A stretch of DNA of 64,000 nt. Origin: Gammaproteobacteria bacterium LSUCC0096 (GTDB taxonomy: Bacteria; Pseudomonadota; Gammaproteobacteria; Pseudomonadales; Litorivicinaceae). Below, piece by piece: positions 28,010 to 38,121 of this stretch. The notes beneath the pieces were generated by a model. It did no database searches. It was not told the DNA's origin and was given only the letters and a program-made list of their open reading frames with translations. The translations under genes were made by a program, and so were the position numbers. The stretch is from positions 74,514 through 138,513 of the forward strand of contig VIEA01000001.1 in the NCBI GenBank assembly GCA_008087055.1, read 5' to 3'. Within the stretch, counting starts at the first letter, position 1; every line of letters starts with the position of its first letter.

Positions 28010-29116
28010 ATGGCTTTGGCATCTGTCGAGACCTTAATTGCTGACATCCGTGCTGGAAAGATGGTCATCCTGATGGATGACGAAGATCGCGAAAATGAGG
28101 GTGATCTGGTTCTGGCTGGTGCGCATTGTACGCCTGAGCACATTAACTTCATGGCACGTCATGCGCGTGGTTTGATTTGTCTGACGCTGACAGAAGCGCG
28201 CTGTAAACAGCTTGGTCTCCCACCCATGGTGGTTGAGAATACTGAGCGACATAAAACAGCGTTTACTGTAAGCATTGAGGCGGCCGAAGGCGTCACGACC
28301 GGCATCAGTGCGGCAGATCGAGCGCGTACTGTGCAAGCAGCCGTTGCGGCAAATGCAAAGCCAACGGATCTTGTACAGCCAGGGCACATCTTCCCAGTGC
28401 AAGCGCGCCCGGGTGGGGTTTTGATGCGTGCCGGTCACACTGAGGCAGGTTGTGATCTAGCGCGCCTTGCAGGTCTTGAGCCTGCAGCTGTGATCTGCGA
28501 GATCATGAATGATGATGGCTCAATGGCTCGACGCCCAGAATTGGAAGCCTTTGCTCAACAACATGGGATATCAATTGGAACGATTGCTGATTTGATTCAG
28601 TATCGTGCAACGACAGAGACCACCATTGAAATGGTGCGTGAAGAGGCGATTGAGACTGAATTCGGGCCTTTCCGTTTACAGATGTTTCAGGATCAGATTT
28701 TAGGCGGGACGCATGTGTGTCTCATTAAAGGTGAGCCGACACCTGATCGTCCGTGTTTAGTCCGGGTCCATGTGCCGGATACGCTTCGTGACCTTGTTCA
28801 GGTTTCTTGGCAAGGACGCGGGAGTTGGCCTTTGCCCCAAGCGCTAAAAATGGTTGCTGAGGCTGGTGAAGGTGTTGTCGTGATTTTGGAGAATCGCGGT
28901 GATGAAGCTATTGAAGAACGGTTGGCTCAATATGTGGGCGATTCGTTACCGAAGCCTGGTACGCGGCTTGTACCATATCTGACTGTTGGGACGGGTTCGC
29001 AAATCTTAAAACATGCGAATGTTGGTAAAATGCGTCTGTTATCGACGCCAATGAAATTCAGCGCAATCTCAGGATTTGATCTCGAGGTTGTGGAATATGT
29101 GGAATACGAGGGGTAA
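28010..29116 (+). CDS. ribB: 3,4-dihydroxy-2-butanone-4-phosphate synthase with degenerate GTP cyclohydrolase II domain (RibBX type)
   Basis: The N-terminal domain (about 1-200) makes the four-carbon precursor of riboflavin from ribulose 5-phosphate: DDEDRENEGDL and RAGHTEAGCDLARLAG carry its acidic and catalytic residues. The C-terminal domain (about 205-368) is folded like GTP cyclohydrolase II, but the Zn motif with three Cys is absent and no Arg-rich GTP site is seen, so it should not be a cyclohydrolase. A complete ribA is nearby at 31444. Hybrid proteins of this layout have been described as RibBX. Confidence 0.9.
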   Translation: MALASVETLIADIRAGKMVILMDDEDRENEGDLVLAGAHCTPEHINFMARHARGLICLTLTEARCKQLGLPPMVVENTERHKTAFTVSIEAAEGVTTGISAADRARTVQAAVAANAKPTDLVQPGHIFPVQARPGGVLMRAGHTEAGCDLARLAGLEPAAVICEIMNDDGSMARRPELEAFAQQHGISIGTIADLIQYRATTETTIEMVREEAIETEFGPFRLQMFQDQILGGTHVCLIKGEPTPDRPCLVRVHVPDTLRDLVQVSWQGRGSWPLPQALKMVAEAGEGVVVILENRGDEAIEERLAQYVGDSLPKPGTRLVPYLTVGTGSQILKHANVGKMRLLSTPMKFSAISGFDLEVVEYVEYEG

Positions 29117-29119
29117 CCC

Positions 29120-29587
29120 ATGCAAATGATTGAAGGACAATACACAAACGCTGACGGCCGTTATGCCATCGTGGTTGGACGATTTAACCAGTTTGTTGTT
29201 GATTCACTGGTTGAGGGTGCAGTTGATGCGCTCGTTCGTCACGGAGTGGATGAAGACAATATCACTGTGGTGCGCGTTCCAGGCGCCTATGAGATCCCAT
29301 TGGCCGCCCAGGCAGTCGCTGAAAAAGGTGATGTGGATGCAATCATTGCACTGGGTGCTGTGATCCGCGGTTCAACTCCGCACTTTGATTACGTCGCTGG
29401 TGAATCAGCCAGTGGATTGAACAAAGTGCAAATGGATACAGGTGTTCCTTGTTCATTTGGTGTTTTGACTGTTGATACGATTGAGCAAGCGATTGAGCGT
29501 GCGGGTACGAAGGCGGGCAACAAAGGTGCTGAAGCGGCTTTGGTTGCAATCGAGATGGTGTCTGTTTTGAGACAAATCAGTGAGTGA
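29120..29587 (+). CDS. ribH: 6,7-dimethyl-8-ribityllumazine synthase RibH
   Basis: Icosahedral or decameric enzyme that condenses the two riboflavin precursors to lumazine. The 155-residue product has [46 protein letters not shown] with the active-site His, and [16 protein letters not shown]. It begins three bases after the ribB stop and overlaps nusB. Confidence 0.96.
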   Translation: MQMIEGQYTNADGRYAIVVGRFNQFVVDSLVEGAVDALVRHGVDEDNITVVRVPGAYEIPLAAQAVAEKGDVDAIIALGAVIRGSTPHFDYVAGESASGLNKVQMDTGVPCSFGVLTVDTIEQAIERAGTKAGNKGAEAALVAIEMVSVLRQISE

Positions 29588-30050
29588 AGCCTCACCTGTT
29601 CAACCGACAGCATCGCAGCGCCATCGCGCGCGTGAAGCTGTCATTCAAGCGCTCTACCAATGGGAGTTGTCTGGGTATCCAATGACTCAGGTTACTGCCA
29701 TGTTTCGTGCAGATAATGATTTAAAGCGTGCCGATATCACGTTTTTCCATGATGCATTGACCGCGATCGATAACACGCACCAAGATTTAGTGGATTCGTT
29801 GAAACCGCATTTGTCTCGAGAGTTTTCTGAACTCACTCCAATCGAGCGTAATATTTTGTTGTTGGGTGCTTACGAGCTTTCTGCGCGGATCGATATCCCG
29901 TTTAAAGTTGTGATTTCTGAGGCTGTCGCATTAAGTAAAAAGTTTGGTGCCACAGACGGTCACAAGTTCGTGAACGGTGTACTCGATCAACTCGCTGCTA
30001 ACGCGCGTGCCATTGAGGTTCAGGCTCTCGGGTCTCGTGAACGAGTTTGA
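29580..30050 (+). CDS. nusB: Transcription antitermination factor NusB
   Basis: All-helical RNA-binding protein that with NusE binds boxA RNA in rRNA operons. The 156-residue product starts at GTG 29580, overlapping ribH. It has [35 protein letters not shown], and [27 protein letters not shown], all characteristic. The ribH-nusB-thiL order is standard. Confidence 0.95.
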   Translation: MSEASPVQPTASQRHRAREAVIQALYQWELSGYPMTQVTAMFRADNDLKRADITFFHDALTAIDNTHQDLVDSLKPHLSREFSELTPIERNILLLGAYELSARIDIPFKVVISEAVALSKKFGATDGHKFVNGVLDQLAANARAIEVQALGSRERV

Positions 30051-30966
30051 GCTGATTCGAACCTACTTCCAGAGGGAACCATTAAATCCTTCTGTTGTTC
30101 TTGGTAATGGTGATGATGCAGCCGTCATCACTCAATACAGTGACAGCGAGACAGTGATCTCAGTCGATTCAGTGATCGCTGGTCGTCATGTTCCTCAAAT
30201 GTGCCCTCCTGATGGGTTTGCAGCACGGCTTTTGGGTCGAGGATTAAGTGATCTCGCCGCCATGGGTGCCGAGCCTCAATATGTGCTGTTATCGCTGACC
30301 TTGCCCAGCCTAGAGCCCGGTTGGGTTGATCACTTTGCCAATCGTTTCCATCAGTTATGTGTTCGCTTTGGTGTGGATTTAGTTGGTGGAGATACCACCA
30401 AAGGACCTCTGAGTGCGCACATTACAGCGATCGGTCAGATTCCTAAGGGGTCAGCGATAACACGATCTGGATTGAAAGCGGGCGATGATCTCTGGCTATT
30501 CGGACCTGACTTAGGTGGTGCTCGAGCTTATTTAGATGTTCTGGATGGCCAAGAATCGGATCATGAGCTCTGGGCAGAACGCTATTGGAGACCCGAACCA
30601 CAATTGGCTGCTGGCATGGCTTTGCGGGATACAGCGAGCGCGATGATCGACATTTCAGACGGGCTATGTCAGGACTTATCGCATTTATTGGATCAGGCGG
30701 TTGGTTCGGCCAGTGTGAAACTACAGTCAAAGTTTATTCCACTGTGTGACGACCTGGTTGATCGCTTTGGGCAAGAGACCGCTTTTGAATATGCACTGAC
30801 AGGCGGTGATGATTATTGTCTTCTTGCCTCCATTCCGGCAGGGCTCAAAGTTCCTGAAGGCGGCCGTCGTATTGGAATGGTTGTGAAAGGCGAACCCGAG
30901 CGTATCTTGTTGGATGGAAAACCACTTCCTGACTCATGGCAACTTGGGTGGGATCACAGCCGATGA
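30037..30966 (+). CDS. thiL: Thiamine-monophosphate kinase ThiL
   Basis: ATP-dependent kinase that turns thiamine phosphate into the cofactor thiamine diphosphate. The 309-residue product has GNGDDAAVI (metal-binding Asp pair), the AIRS-fold segments GRGLSDLAAMGAEP and GGDTTKGPLSAHITAIG, and IDISDGLCQDLSHL. GTG 30037 is chosen: it gives [10 protein letters not shown], the normal ThiL N-terminus. It overlaps nusB by 14 bases and pgpA by four. Confidence 0.94.
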   Translation: MNEFELIRTYFQREPLNPSVVLGNGDDAAVITQYSDSETVISVDSVIAGRHVPQMCPPDGFAARLLGRGLSDLAAMGAEPQYVLLSLTLPSLEPGWVDHFANRFHQLCVRFGVDLVGGDTTKGPLSAHITAIGQIPKGSAITRSGLKAGDDLWLFGPDLGGARAYLDVLDGQESDHELWAERYWRPEPQLAAGMALRDTASAMIDISDGLCQDLSHLLDQAVGSASVKLQSKFIPLCDDLVDRFGQETAFEYALTGGDDYCLLASIPAGLKVPEGGRRIGMVVKGEPERILLDGKPLPDSWQLGWDHSR

Positions 30967-31439
30967 ATCAACTCAAATTTTGGATTGCTGTGGGTCTCGG
31001 TAGTGGTCTGTCGCCGAAGGCACCGGGCACTACAGGCACATTGGGCGTTCTTCCATTACTTGTGTTGGTTTGGGATGCATCCTTTGCGGTGTGGGCTAGT
31101 GGATTTGTTGTTCTTTGTGCCCTATCGATTTGGAGTATTCCAGAAGCTGGACGCAGGCTTGGTGAGCCAGATCATGGGCAAATTGTGATCGATGAGTGGG
31201 CTGGCATGTGGTTGGCTGCTTATGGTCTCAACACCTTTACTGAATTCTCTGTGTGGATCGGTCTTTTGATCGGTTTTGCTGGGTTCCGGGTTTTTGATAT
31301 TGCCAAACCGTGGGCGGTGTCCTGGTGCGAACGAAAGATCCCAGGCGCTTGGGGTGTTTTGATGGATGATGTCGCGGCAGGCGGATATGTTCTAATTCTT
31401 GCTCTCGTCTTTGGTATGCTTAGCGTCTACTCAGGATAA
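30963..31439 (+). CDS. pgpA: Phosphatidylglycerophosphatase A
   Basis: Membrane phosphatase that makes phosphatidylglycerol. The 158-residue product begins at ATG 30963 within the thiL stop (ATGA). It has [31 protein letters not shown] with acidic metal ligands, and [33 protein letters not shown], plus four hydrophobic segments. Confidence 0.94.
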   Translation: MNQLKFWIAVGLGSGLSPKAPGTTGTLGVLPLLVLVWDASFAVWASGFVVLCALSIWSIPEAGRRLGEPDHGQIVIDEWAGMWLAAYGLNTFTEFSVWIGLLIGFAGFRVFDIAKPWAVSWCERKIPGAWGVLMDDVAAGGYVLILALVFGMLSVYSG

Positions 31440-31443
31440 GACC

Positions 31444-32049
31444 ATGACCATCGAACACATCGACAATTGCCAGCTTCCGACCCAATGGGGAACATTTGAC
31501 ATGCACGGATTTCGGGAAGCTGAATCTGGAAAAGAGCATGTTGCATTGGTCATGGGTGATCCTGGTAATGAGCAGCCGGTTTTAATCCGTGTGCATTCGG
31601 AGTGTTTGACTGGCGATGCGTTATTTTCTCAACGCTGTGATTGTGGCGCCCAACTCGAGCATGCGATGGCAGCGATTGCTGCAAAAGGGTCAGGAATTAT
31701 TCTTTATTTGCGCCAAGAAGGTCGCGGAATCGGCTTATTGAATAAGATTCGCGCCTATCACCTTCAGGATGACGGTGCTGATACGGTAGATGCCAACGAA
31801 GCCTTGGGTTTTGCAGCGGATCAGCGTGATTACTCAATTGTTGGGCCAATGCTCTCGCATTTTGGTGTGAGTGAAGTGGAGCTATTGACCAACAATCCGA
31901 AAAAGGTCGAGGCACTTGAGGAACTTGGTATTTCTGTGGTGAAGCGTCATTCAATTGAAACAGGGCTGACGCCTCATAATCAGAACTATCTCAAGACAAA
32001 GCTCAATCGTTTGGGACACTTATTAAGTCAGCCTGAAAACTTCAGTTGA
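31444..32049 (+). CDS. ribA: GTP cyclohydrolase II RibA
   Basis: Opens the imidazole ring of GTP in the first step of riboflavin synthesis. The 201-residue stand-alone form has the Zn motif [16 protein letters not shown], and the GTP-binding and catalytic [20 protein letters not shown]. All active-site residues missing from the second domain of the RibB protein are present here. It overlaps the convergent dxs by eight bases. Confidence 0.95.
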   Translation: MTIEHIDNCQLPTQWGTFDMHGFREAESGKEHVALVMGDPGNEQPVLIRVHSECLTGDALFSQRCDCGAQLEHAMAAIAAKGSGIILYLRQEGRGIGLLNKIRAYHLQDDGADTVDANEALGFAADQRDYSIVGPMLSHFGVSEVELLTNNPKKVEALEELGISVVKRHSIETGLTPHNQNYLKTKLNRLGHLLSQPENFS

Positions 32050-33922
32050 GTCGTTTTTCGATCGCCGCCTGAATGCCAGTCGCGTCTAATCCAACACGCG
32101 ATAGCATGACATCCGGTTTGGCATGCGCTTCATATCGATCAGGTAAACCTAGGCTGAGTAAGTTGACGGTGAGTCCTTGGTCAACATAGTACTCACCGAC
32201 AGCTGAACCCGCTCCGCCCATGCGTTGATGTTCCTCAACTGTCACGATGAGTTTGGCATCGGCATATTGAGCCAAGATGGCCTCATCGAGTGGCTTGACC
32301 CAACGCATATCGATCACGGTCGCATCAAGTGGTTCTGCCGCTTCGAGTGCAGCAAAAACGCGTGATCCAAAACCGAAAATGACAATCCCAGACTGGCCTT
32401 CGCGGCGCGTGACGGCTCGACCCACATCAACGGTATTGAGGCTTGTATCTGGAAGCTCACCAGGACCCTGACCCCGAGGATATCTGACGGCGGCAGGACC
32501 TGGATGTTGATAACACGTTGAGAGCAATAGTCGGCATTCAGCTTCGCTTGATGGCGCCGCGATAATAATTTCAGGCAGCGTTCTCAAATACGCGTAATCA
32601 TAGACACCTGCATGGGTTGGGCCGTCTTCACCGACGAGTCCAGCGCGATCAATCGCAAAAGTGACATCAAGACCCTGTACACACACGTCATGGATGACTT
32701 GATCGTATGCGCGCTGCAAAAATGTTGAGTAGATTGCAACGACAGGTTTTGTGTTTTGTGTGGCAAACCCCGCACTGAGACAAACCGCATGTTGCTCTGC
32801 GATGGCAACGTCGTAATAACGATCTGGGAATCGTTTGGAGAATTCGATCAGATCAGATCCTTCTCGCATGGCTGGGGTAATCCCAACCAACCTTGAGTCG
32901 CTTTCTGCCATATCGCAGAGCCATTGCCCAAAGATATTTGAATAGGTTGGTTTGGGTGTCGCCTCTGAATCGGACTTTGCCTTGAGTTTGCCAATCGCGT
33001 GGTATTTGATCGGATCATCTTCAGCCGGAACAAAGCCACATCCTTTTTGGGTGACAACGTGTAAAAACTGCGGACCAGGGAGGTCTCTCATGTTTTGTAG
33101 TGTTGTTACAAGACCTGTCAGATCGTGTCCATCAATGGGTCCGATGTAGTTAAACCCGATCTCTTCAAAGAGTGTCGCTGGACTGACCATACCCTTTAAG
33201 TGTTCTTCGGTTTTTTTAGCAAATTGCGCAAGTGGCGGTAGAGGCTCAAGCAGTTTGCGCGCTTCATCGCGACTGCGGGTGTAGGCCTTTGACGAGAGTA
33301 ATTTGGCCAAGTAGTCACGGATACCACCGACATTTCTTGAAATCGACATGTCGTTGTCGTTCAAAATGACAAGCATGTTCGCTTTTTCGCTGGCCGCGTG
33401 GTTGAGTGCCTCAAAAGCAAGGCCGGCAGTCAGTGCGCCATCACCGATAACCGCGACATGGCGGCGGCTTGAGTGGTTAAGCTTGGCATCCAAAGCCATC
33501 CCGAGTGCCGCGCTAATTGACGTACTCGAATGTCCAACTCCGAAGGTATCGTATGGGCTTTCTTTTCGATCGGGGAATGCTGCTAAGCCACCTTCCTTAC
33601 GGATGGTCGGAAGTTGTTCACGTCGCCCCGTAAGAATCTTGTGCGGATAGGCTTGGTGTCCAACATCCCAGACCAACTGGTCAAAGGGAGTGTCCAAACA
33701 AAAGTGTAAGGCCACGGTCAGTTCGACAACACCGAGACCTGCGCCAAAATGTCCGCCTGAAATACCGACTGAGTACAGAAGGTATTCGCGCACTTCATCT
33801 GCGACTTGGCGCAGTTGCTCACGATTGAGGGTGCGTAAATCATGAGGCGAGTTGATTCCTTCCAGTAATGGAATGTTTGGGCGTTCACCCGGGATGGTGT
33901 GGAAGAGTTTCATGGAAGGCAT
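32042..33922 (-). CDS. dxs: 1-deoxy-D-xylulose-5-phosphate synthase
   Basis: Thiamine-diphosphate enzyme that starts the MEP isoprenoid route from pyruvate and glyceraldehyde 3-phosphate. The 626-residue product has [14 protein letters not shown], the TPP motif [17 protein letters not shown]...[17 protein letters not shown], and the transketolase-like C-terminal parts ([24 protein letters not shown]). The start ATG overlaps the ispA stop by one base. Confidence 0.96.
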   Translation of the reverse strand: MPSMKLFHTIPGERPNIPLLEGINSPHDLRTLNREQLRQVADEVREYLLYSVGISGGHFGAGLGVVELTVALHFCLDTPFDQLVWDVGHQAYPHKILTGRREQLPTIRKEGGLAAFPDRKESPYDTFGVGHSSTSISAALGMALDAKLNHSSRRHVAVIGDGALTAGLAFEALNHAASEKANMLVILNDNDMSISRNVGGIRDYLAKLLSSKAYTRSRDEARKLLEPLPPLAQFAKKTEEHLKGMVSPATLFEEIGFNYIGPIDGHDLTGLVTTLQNMRDLPGPQFLHVVTQKGCGFVPAEDDPIKYHAIGKLKAKSDSEATPKPTYSNIFGQWLCDMAESDSRLVGITPAMREGSDLIEFSKRFPDRYYDVAIAEQHAVCLSAGFATQNTKPVVAIYSTFLQRAYDQVIHDVCVQGLDVTFAIDRAGLVGEDGPTHAGVYDYAYLRTLPEIIIAAPSSEAECRLLLSTCYQHPGPAAVRYPRGQGPGELPDTSLNTVDVGRAVTRREGQSGIVIFGFGSRVFAALEAAEPLDATVIDMRWVKPLDEAILAQYADAKLIVTVEEHQRMGGAGSAVGEYYVDQGLTVNLLSLGLPDRYEAHAKPDVMLSRVGLDATGIQAAIEKRLN

Positions 33923-34797
33923 TAATTGGTTCGCTCCACGCTCAATCGCGCCAGTTGTTCTAACATGGTGGTGTCTCCCGCGACACGCGCAAGGGCTTTG
34001 TGGGCAATTTCCACTAATGCATACGCTTCTTCTTCACTGGCTTTTAAGCCAAGAAGGCTAGGAAACGTCGATTTACCAAGCACTTGGTCTCGTCCTTGGG
34101 TTTTCCCAAGAGTCTCTGTTGGTACTGTTTCATCAAGGATGTCATCTTGGATTTGGAAAGCGAGCCCGATTGCTTGTCCCGCCTGCGTTAACGCATTCCA
34201 CTCGTCAACTGACGGGGTACCACAGGCTGCACCCATGAGGACGCTCGCGGTAATGAGTGCCCCGGTTTTTTTCGCGTGCATTGCTTTTAAAGAATCTAGA
34301 GAGAGTGCCTTGCCTTCAGATTCGAGATCAATCGCTTGGCCGAGTGCCATCCCTTGGAATCCAACCGCCTCACCAAGGAGTCTGAGTTGTTTAACCCGCA
34401 TGTAATCGGTTCTGGAATCGTCTTCACCAAGGATGGAGAACGCGAGAGCTTGTAGAGCATCTCCAGCGAGAATCGCCGTAGCCTCATCGAATGCAATGTG
34501 AGTCGTCGGTTGACCGCGTCTTAGGGCATCATCATCCATGGCTGGAAGGTCATCATGGATCAGCGAATAGGCATGCAGGAGTTCGACAGAAATCGCAGCG
34601 GCATCTGCTGCTTCTCGGCTTGCCCCAACAGCGTCTGCAGCAGCATACACCAAGGCCGGACGCAAACGCTTACCACCGCGAAGTACGCTGTAACGCGCGG
34701 CATCCAGAAGCCGTGAATCACCGAGGTGTTGCCCAAGGGCATTCTCAAGTGCTTGGTCAATCCGCGCGCGAATCTGTTCGAGCCAATCTTGATCCAA
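33922..34797 (-). CDS. ispA: Farnesyl/geranyl diphosphate synthase IspA
   Basis: Prenyl transferase that condenses IPP with DMAPP and GPP. The 291-residue product has LRGGKRLRPALVYA, the first Asp-rich motif DDLPAMDDD with RRGQPTTH, and the second motif FQIQDDILDET. A TTG at 34797 is taken as start: GGAGG lies ten bases upstream and the resulting length fits the family (about 299). Longer readings would overlap xseB extensively. Chain length (C10 or C15) is not decided by sequence alone. Confidence 0.92.
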   Translation of the reverse strand: MDQDWLEQIRARIDQALENALGQHLGDSRLLDAARYSVLRGGKRLRPALVYAAADAVGASREAADAAAISVELLHAYSLIHDDLPAMDDDALRRGQPTTHIAFDEATAILAGDALQALAFSILGEDDSRTDYMRVKQLRLLGEAVGFQGMALGQAIDLESEGKALSLDSLKAMHAKKTGALITASVLMGAACGTPSVDEWNALTQAGQAIGLAFQIQDDILDETVPTETLGKTQGRDQVLGKSTFPSLLGLKASEEEAYALVEIAHKALARVAGDTTMLEQLARLSVERTN

Positions 34798-34802
34798 TGC
34801 GC

Positions 34803-35030
34803 TTAGGCCTCCGGATCGAACGGCGCTTCTTCGCCAGACTGCTTGATTTCTGTAACCTTCTGCGAGGCCGTGTCTAGGATTGCATGGCACTCTTTCGCGA
34901 GCTGGACACCTTTTTCAAACGCTTCAAGCGAGGTATCTAAGGGCATCGAACCTTGTTCCATCTGCCGTACTAAGGCTTCGAGTTCGGCAAGTTTTGCCTC
35001 AAAAGATGGTGATGTATTTGCGTCAGACAT
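34803..35030 (-). CDS. xseB: Exodeoxyribonuclease VII small subunit
   Basis: Small helical subunit that binds XseA. The 75-residue product has the family core FEAKLAELEALVRQMEQGSMPLDTSLEAFEKG. ATG 35030 is preceded by GAGG. It heads the classical xseB-ispA-dxs set. xseA is not in the window. Confidence 0.94.
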   Translation of the reverse strand: MSDANTSPSFEAKLAELEALVRQMEQGSMPLDTSLEAFEKGVQLAKECHAILDTASQKVTEIKQSGEEAPFDPEA

Positions 35031-35032
35031 GA

Positions 35033-35269
35033 TTAACCTCCAATGAAGAAGGTGTGATAGACCAATCGGACAACGACGCCGACGATCATGAGCCCGAGAC
35101 CCACGCGATTGACAATGAATTCTTGGCGGGTCAATTGCAGGCGCTTTTGCCAAAAAAAGATGATTGCTTTCGCATCACCTGTCCGCTTGATGTAGAGCGC
35201 AAACGAAAAAAGGACAATCAAAGCGCCAATAGCAAGAGCGCCTTGTTCCAATTGGACAAGCCAATCCAT
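35033..35269 (-). CDS. Small two-TM membrane protein
   Basis: Not recognised. The 78-residue product has two hydrophobic segments (about 10-27 and 56-74) separated by a basic loop with two Lys/Arg clusters (YIKRTGDAK, FFWQKRLQLTRQ). It lies between slt (three bases after its stop) and xseB (two bases before its start) on the same strand, so it is part of one compact operon. Tight packing supports a genuine gene. Confidence 0.65.
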   Translation of the reverse strand: MDWLVQLEQGALAIGALIVLFSFALYIKRTGDAKAIIFFWQKRLQLTRQEFIVNRVGLGLMIVGVVVRLVYHTFFIGG

Positions 35270-35272
35270 GGG

Positions 35273-37153
35273 TTATTCCTTACTAATAATTTGAGGTGCA
35301 GCGACTTCATCGAGTCGCGTGATGGCTCCATTATAGCGCCACTCATAGATAACTTGCGCGGTTAGAACGCGCTGCACGTAGTTTCTGGTTTCGGTGAATG
35401 GTATTGAAGCAACCCAAACATCCATGGGCATGGATTGATCAGGCATCCATTGTTTCACACGATGGGGCCCCGCGTTGTACGCGGCGCTTGCGAGCGCTGG
35501 ATGACCGAACCGATTCAGTTGTTTAGCCAGGTAGTAGCTTCCAATTCGAATATTAGTCGATGGGTTAATGAGTGTCCGATTGCCTCGCCATTTCAGGTTC
35601 AGTTCTTTTGCTGTCTGACGACCAGTTCTTGGCATCACTTGCATTAACCCAAGAGCGCCTGCTGGGCTTCGAATATCATGCATAAACAAGCTTTCTGAGC
35701 GCATTAAGCCCGAAAGCCAAGAGAGCGATATGTCATGGCGTTTGGCAGCGTTCTTTAAGGGTGTTTCAAAGGCGAGTGGATAGCGAAGCTCGTAATCATC
35801 AGTGAGGCCTGATTGGTGGGCTGTCACTGCTGAGCGGGAATGCCAGTTCCAGCGGTTAGCAAGAATCGCTGCTGCTTTTTGCTGTTCTTCGTTGAGTCGC
35901 CCAATCACAAAATCCCATTGGCGTCTGGCCATCACAGTAAGGCCTTCCTCGAACAGTAAGCGAGCGACAGTCACATCAGTGCGTTTGTTGACGGCATCAA
36001 TCAAAGGTTCAGATGGACGCTGTGATTTAGGGCGTAGATCGTATGGGAGACCTAAGTAGTCTGCGGCTAAAAAACCGTACCAGGAGTTTGACTCGGCAAC
36101 TTTTCGAAATCCTTCAAACGCGAGATCGGAGCTTCCGGTCATTGCGAGTGCTCTGGAAGCCCAATAATTCCATTCAATCTCACCACGCTCCTCTGGTGAC
36201 AGTTTGGATATTGCGGTTAGTACGTCAGGCCATTCTTGGTAATGGATAAAATAGCGCACGCGCCAGTGATTCAAAATTGGGTGCGAGGGCAAATCCATCC
36301 GCAGTAAGGGTGCCGCGGCAGGGTCGAGATTGATCGCCATGGTGCGAGCTGCACCCGAGATCGCAAGCTGTCTGACACTATCTGGGATCTTTCGATCTTT
36401 GATAAGCGCTAACAATTTATCTGGGTTTCTGCTGGCCAAACGAGAAGCAGCCATATCGACCCATTCTGGAAATTTCGCCGCTTGCTTGGTCAAGAACTTC
36501 TCTGGCTGTCGTCGTGCCTGAGCCCATGCATTGATATGCTGTGTCGCTGATTTATCGAGTGGTTTAGCGAGCCAGCGCGCAAGCTGCAACTGTCTTTTTT
36601 CGAGTGCATTATCAATGCGACGGAGGCGCACTTCTTTGGTGATCAGCCCCTGCTTTTGAATCAATGAGAACAGAGTATCGCATTCTTTGGGTTGGCTTTT
36701 GCCATGGGTCCATAAGCGCAATGCTTCGCGACGGTCGTTTTCAGTATCTTGTTTGAGGCGGAATTTGGCTTCGAGTTTGTAGCAATTGAGTTTGACGTTA
36801 TCCGTCGGTCGATAGAGGAACAGAAAATCTTTATGCCAGTCTGCGCGGCCTAATCGGAACAATTTTTTCCAGCGAAGATTGGCGATTGCGGCACTATCAG
36901 GATATTGCTGTATTAATTTCTCGAGGTCTTGAGCAGAGATTGAACCTAATCGCTTTTCGGTCGATTCGGCGATTAATTCTGGATAGAGCGGTGAGTCTTT
37001 CCAAGTTTTCTTCATGGATTGACTGATTTTTCCTGTTCGCTCGACAGTGATCCATGCGCGACTAAACGAGTCAGCAAAGGCGCCCGTTATGCCACTGATC
37101 ATGAGACAGCTCGCAATCGCAATCGTTTTTATTGTGTAACTGATGCCTTGCAC
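35273..37153 (-). CDS. slt: Soluble lytic murein transglycosylase
   Basis: Periplasmic enzyme that cleaves the glycan between MurNAc and GlcNAc with formation of 1,6-anhydroMurNAc. The 626-residue product has a signal peptide ending GAFA, a long superhelical N-terminal domain, and the C-terminal SLT domain with SGLMRSESLFMHDIRS (catalytic Glu), GALGLMQVMP and SAAYNAGPHRV. GTG 37153, with AGAGG upstream, is a likelier start than ATG 37171, though both give similar exports. Confidence 0.93.
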   Translation of the reverse strand: MQGISYTIKTIAIASCLMISGITGAFADSFSRAWITVERTGKISQSMKKTWKDSPLYPELIAESTEKRLGSISAQDLEKLIQQYPDSAAIANLRWKKLFRLGRADWHKDFLFLYRPTDNVKLNCYKLEAKFRLKQDTENDRREALRLWTHGKSQPKECDTLFSLIQKQGLITKEVRLRRIDNALEKRQLQLARWLAKPLDKSATQHINAWAQARRQPEKFLTKQAAKFPEWVDMAASRLASRNPDKLLALIKDRKIPDSVRQLAISGAARTMAINLDPAAAPLLRMDLPSHPILNHWRVRYFIHYQEWPDVLTAISKLSPEERGEIEWNYWASRALAMTGSSDLAFEGFRKVAESNSWYGFLAADYLGLPYDLRPKSQRPSEPLIDAVNKRTDVTVARLLFEEGLTVMARRQWDFVIGRLNEEQQKAAAILANRWNWHSRSAVTAHQSGLTDDYELRYPLAFETPLKNAAKRHDISLSWLSGLMRSESLFMHDIRSPAGALGLMQVMPRTGRQTAKELNLKWRGNRTLINPSTNIRIGSYYLAKQLNRFGHPALASAAYNAGPHRVKQWMPDQSMPMDVWVASIPFTETRNYVQRVLTAQVIYEWRYNGAITRLDEVAAPQIISKE

Positions 37154-37221
37154 ATGCACCTCTTTGCCCAAACAGTGTCAGTGTGACGAAACCAATCGTC
37201 AGTCGCAATGGGAGATCGGTC

Positions 37222-38121
37222 ATGGCGCAAATTCTTTTAACAGGAGCCACTGGATTTGTAGGGGATGCACTCCTGCCTGCACTGGTGAATGATGGGCATT
37301 CATTGATGTGTTTGACCCGAAATCCAGCGAAAGCAGCGAAAAAGTTCCATGCTCTGTCGGAATCGATTCGCTGGATCAGCTCTTTCGAAGAACTGAAAGT
37401 GATGCCAAATGCAGTCATTAACTTGTCAGGTGAAGGTATTGCGGATTCACGTTGGACTGATAAACGTAAAAGGTTGCTTCGTGCCTCACGCATCGCTGTG
37501 ACTGAACAATTGGTGTCGCGACTCAACGCGCTGGCTGGTGAGCCGGATGTTGTGATTTCCGGGAGCGCGATCGGATATTACGGACCACACACTGATGAAG
37601 TAACTGAAGACAACCCATCGGGCTGGGATTTTGCGGCCAGACTATGCGCGGATTGGGAACAAGCGATCAACGGATTGGATTCGGAAGCAACGCAAATATA
37701 CACACTTCGAATCGGTGTCGTGCTCGGGCGCCCGGGCGGATTCCTCGGTCGGCTTGAAATGCCATTTCGACTGGGTCTTGGAGGCCCGCTAGGCAATGGT
37801 CAGCAGATGTTATCTTGGATCCATCGAGATGACTTGGTGGCGATGATTCGTTGGATGTTATCTGGTACCCCGGAGGCTGGCGCCTATAACGCAACCAGCC
37901 CTCGGCCTGTCAATAACGAAGAGTTCACCAAAACCTTTGGGAAAATATTGAAGCGCCCAACCATTTTTAGGGTGCCAGAAATGCCAATGCGTTTGGTTTT
38001 GGGTGAATTGGCTGACTTGTTATTTAAGGGTCAGCCAGTGACTCCCAAGCGCGCCCTCAATCAGGGTTTTCAGTTCGAATACCCTGACTTGAAAGACGCA
38101 TTGACACAGTTATTCAGGTGA
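37222..38121 (+). CDS. NAD-dependent epimerase/dehydratase, TIGR01777 (YfcH) family
   Basis: Short-chain dehydrogenase-like protein with the Rossmann motif LTGATGFVG near the N-terminus, VINLSGEGIADSRW, VISGSAIGYYG with the Tyr, LRIGVVLGRPGGFL and MLSWIHRDDLVAMI. The C-terminal part matches the DUF1731 domain (FRVPEMPMRLVLGELADLL). Function is unknown for most members. ATG 37222 is chosen because GGGAGA lies upstream; 299 residues. Its end overlaps the convergent lipoprotein gene by 12 bases. Confidence 0.88.
   Translation: MAQILLTGATGFVGDALLPALVNDGHSLMCLTRNPAKAAKKFHALSESIRWISSFEELKVMPNAVINLSGEGIADSRWTDKRKRLLRASRIAVTEQLVSRLNALAGEPDVVISGSAIGYYGPHTDEVTEDNPSGWDFAARLCADWEQAINGLDSEATQIYTLRIGVVLGRPGGFLGRLEMPFRLGLGGPLGNGQQMLSWIHRDDLVAMIRWMLSGTPEAGAYNATSPRPVNNEEFTKTFGKILKRPTIFRVPEMPMRLVLGELADLLFKGQPVTPKRALNQGFQFEYPDLKDALTQLFR

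Noticed and set aside
28000-29120. Possible FMN riboswitch near ribB
   Set aside because: ribB follows ribD after one base, so there is no leader; no conserved FMN aptamer pattern is visible.
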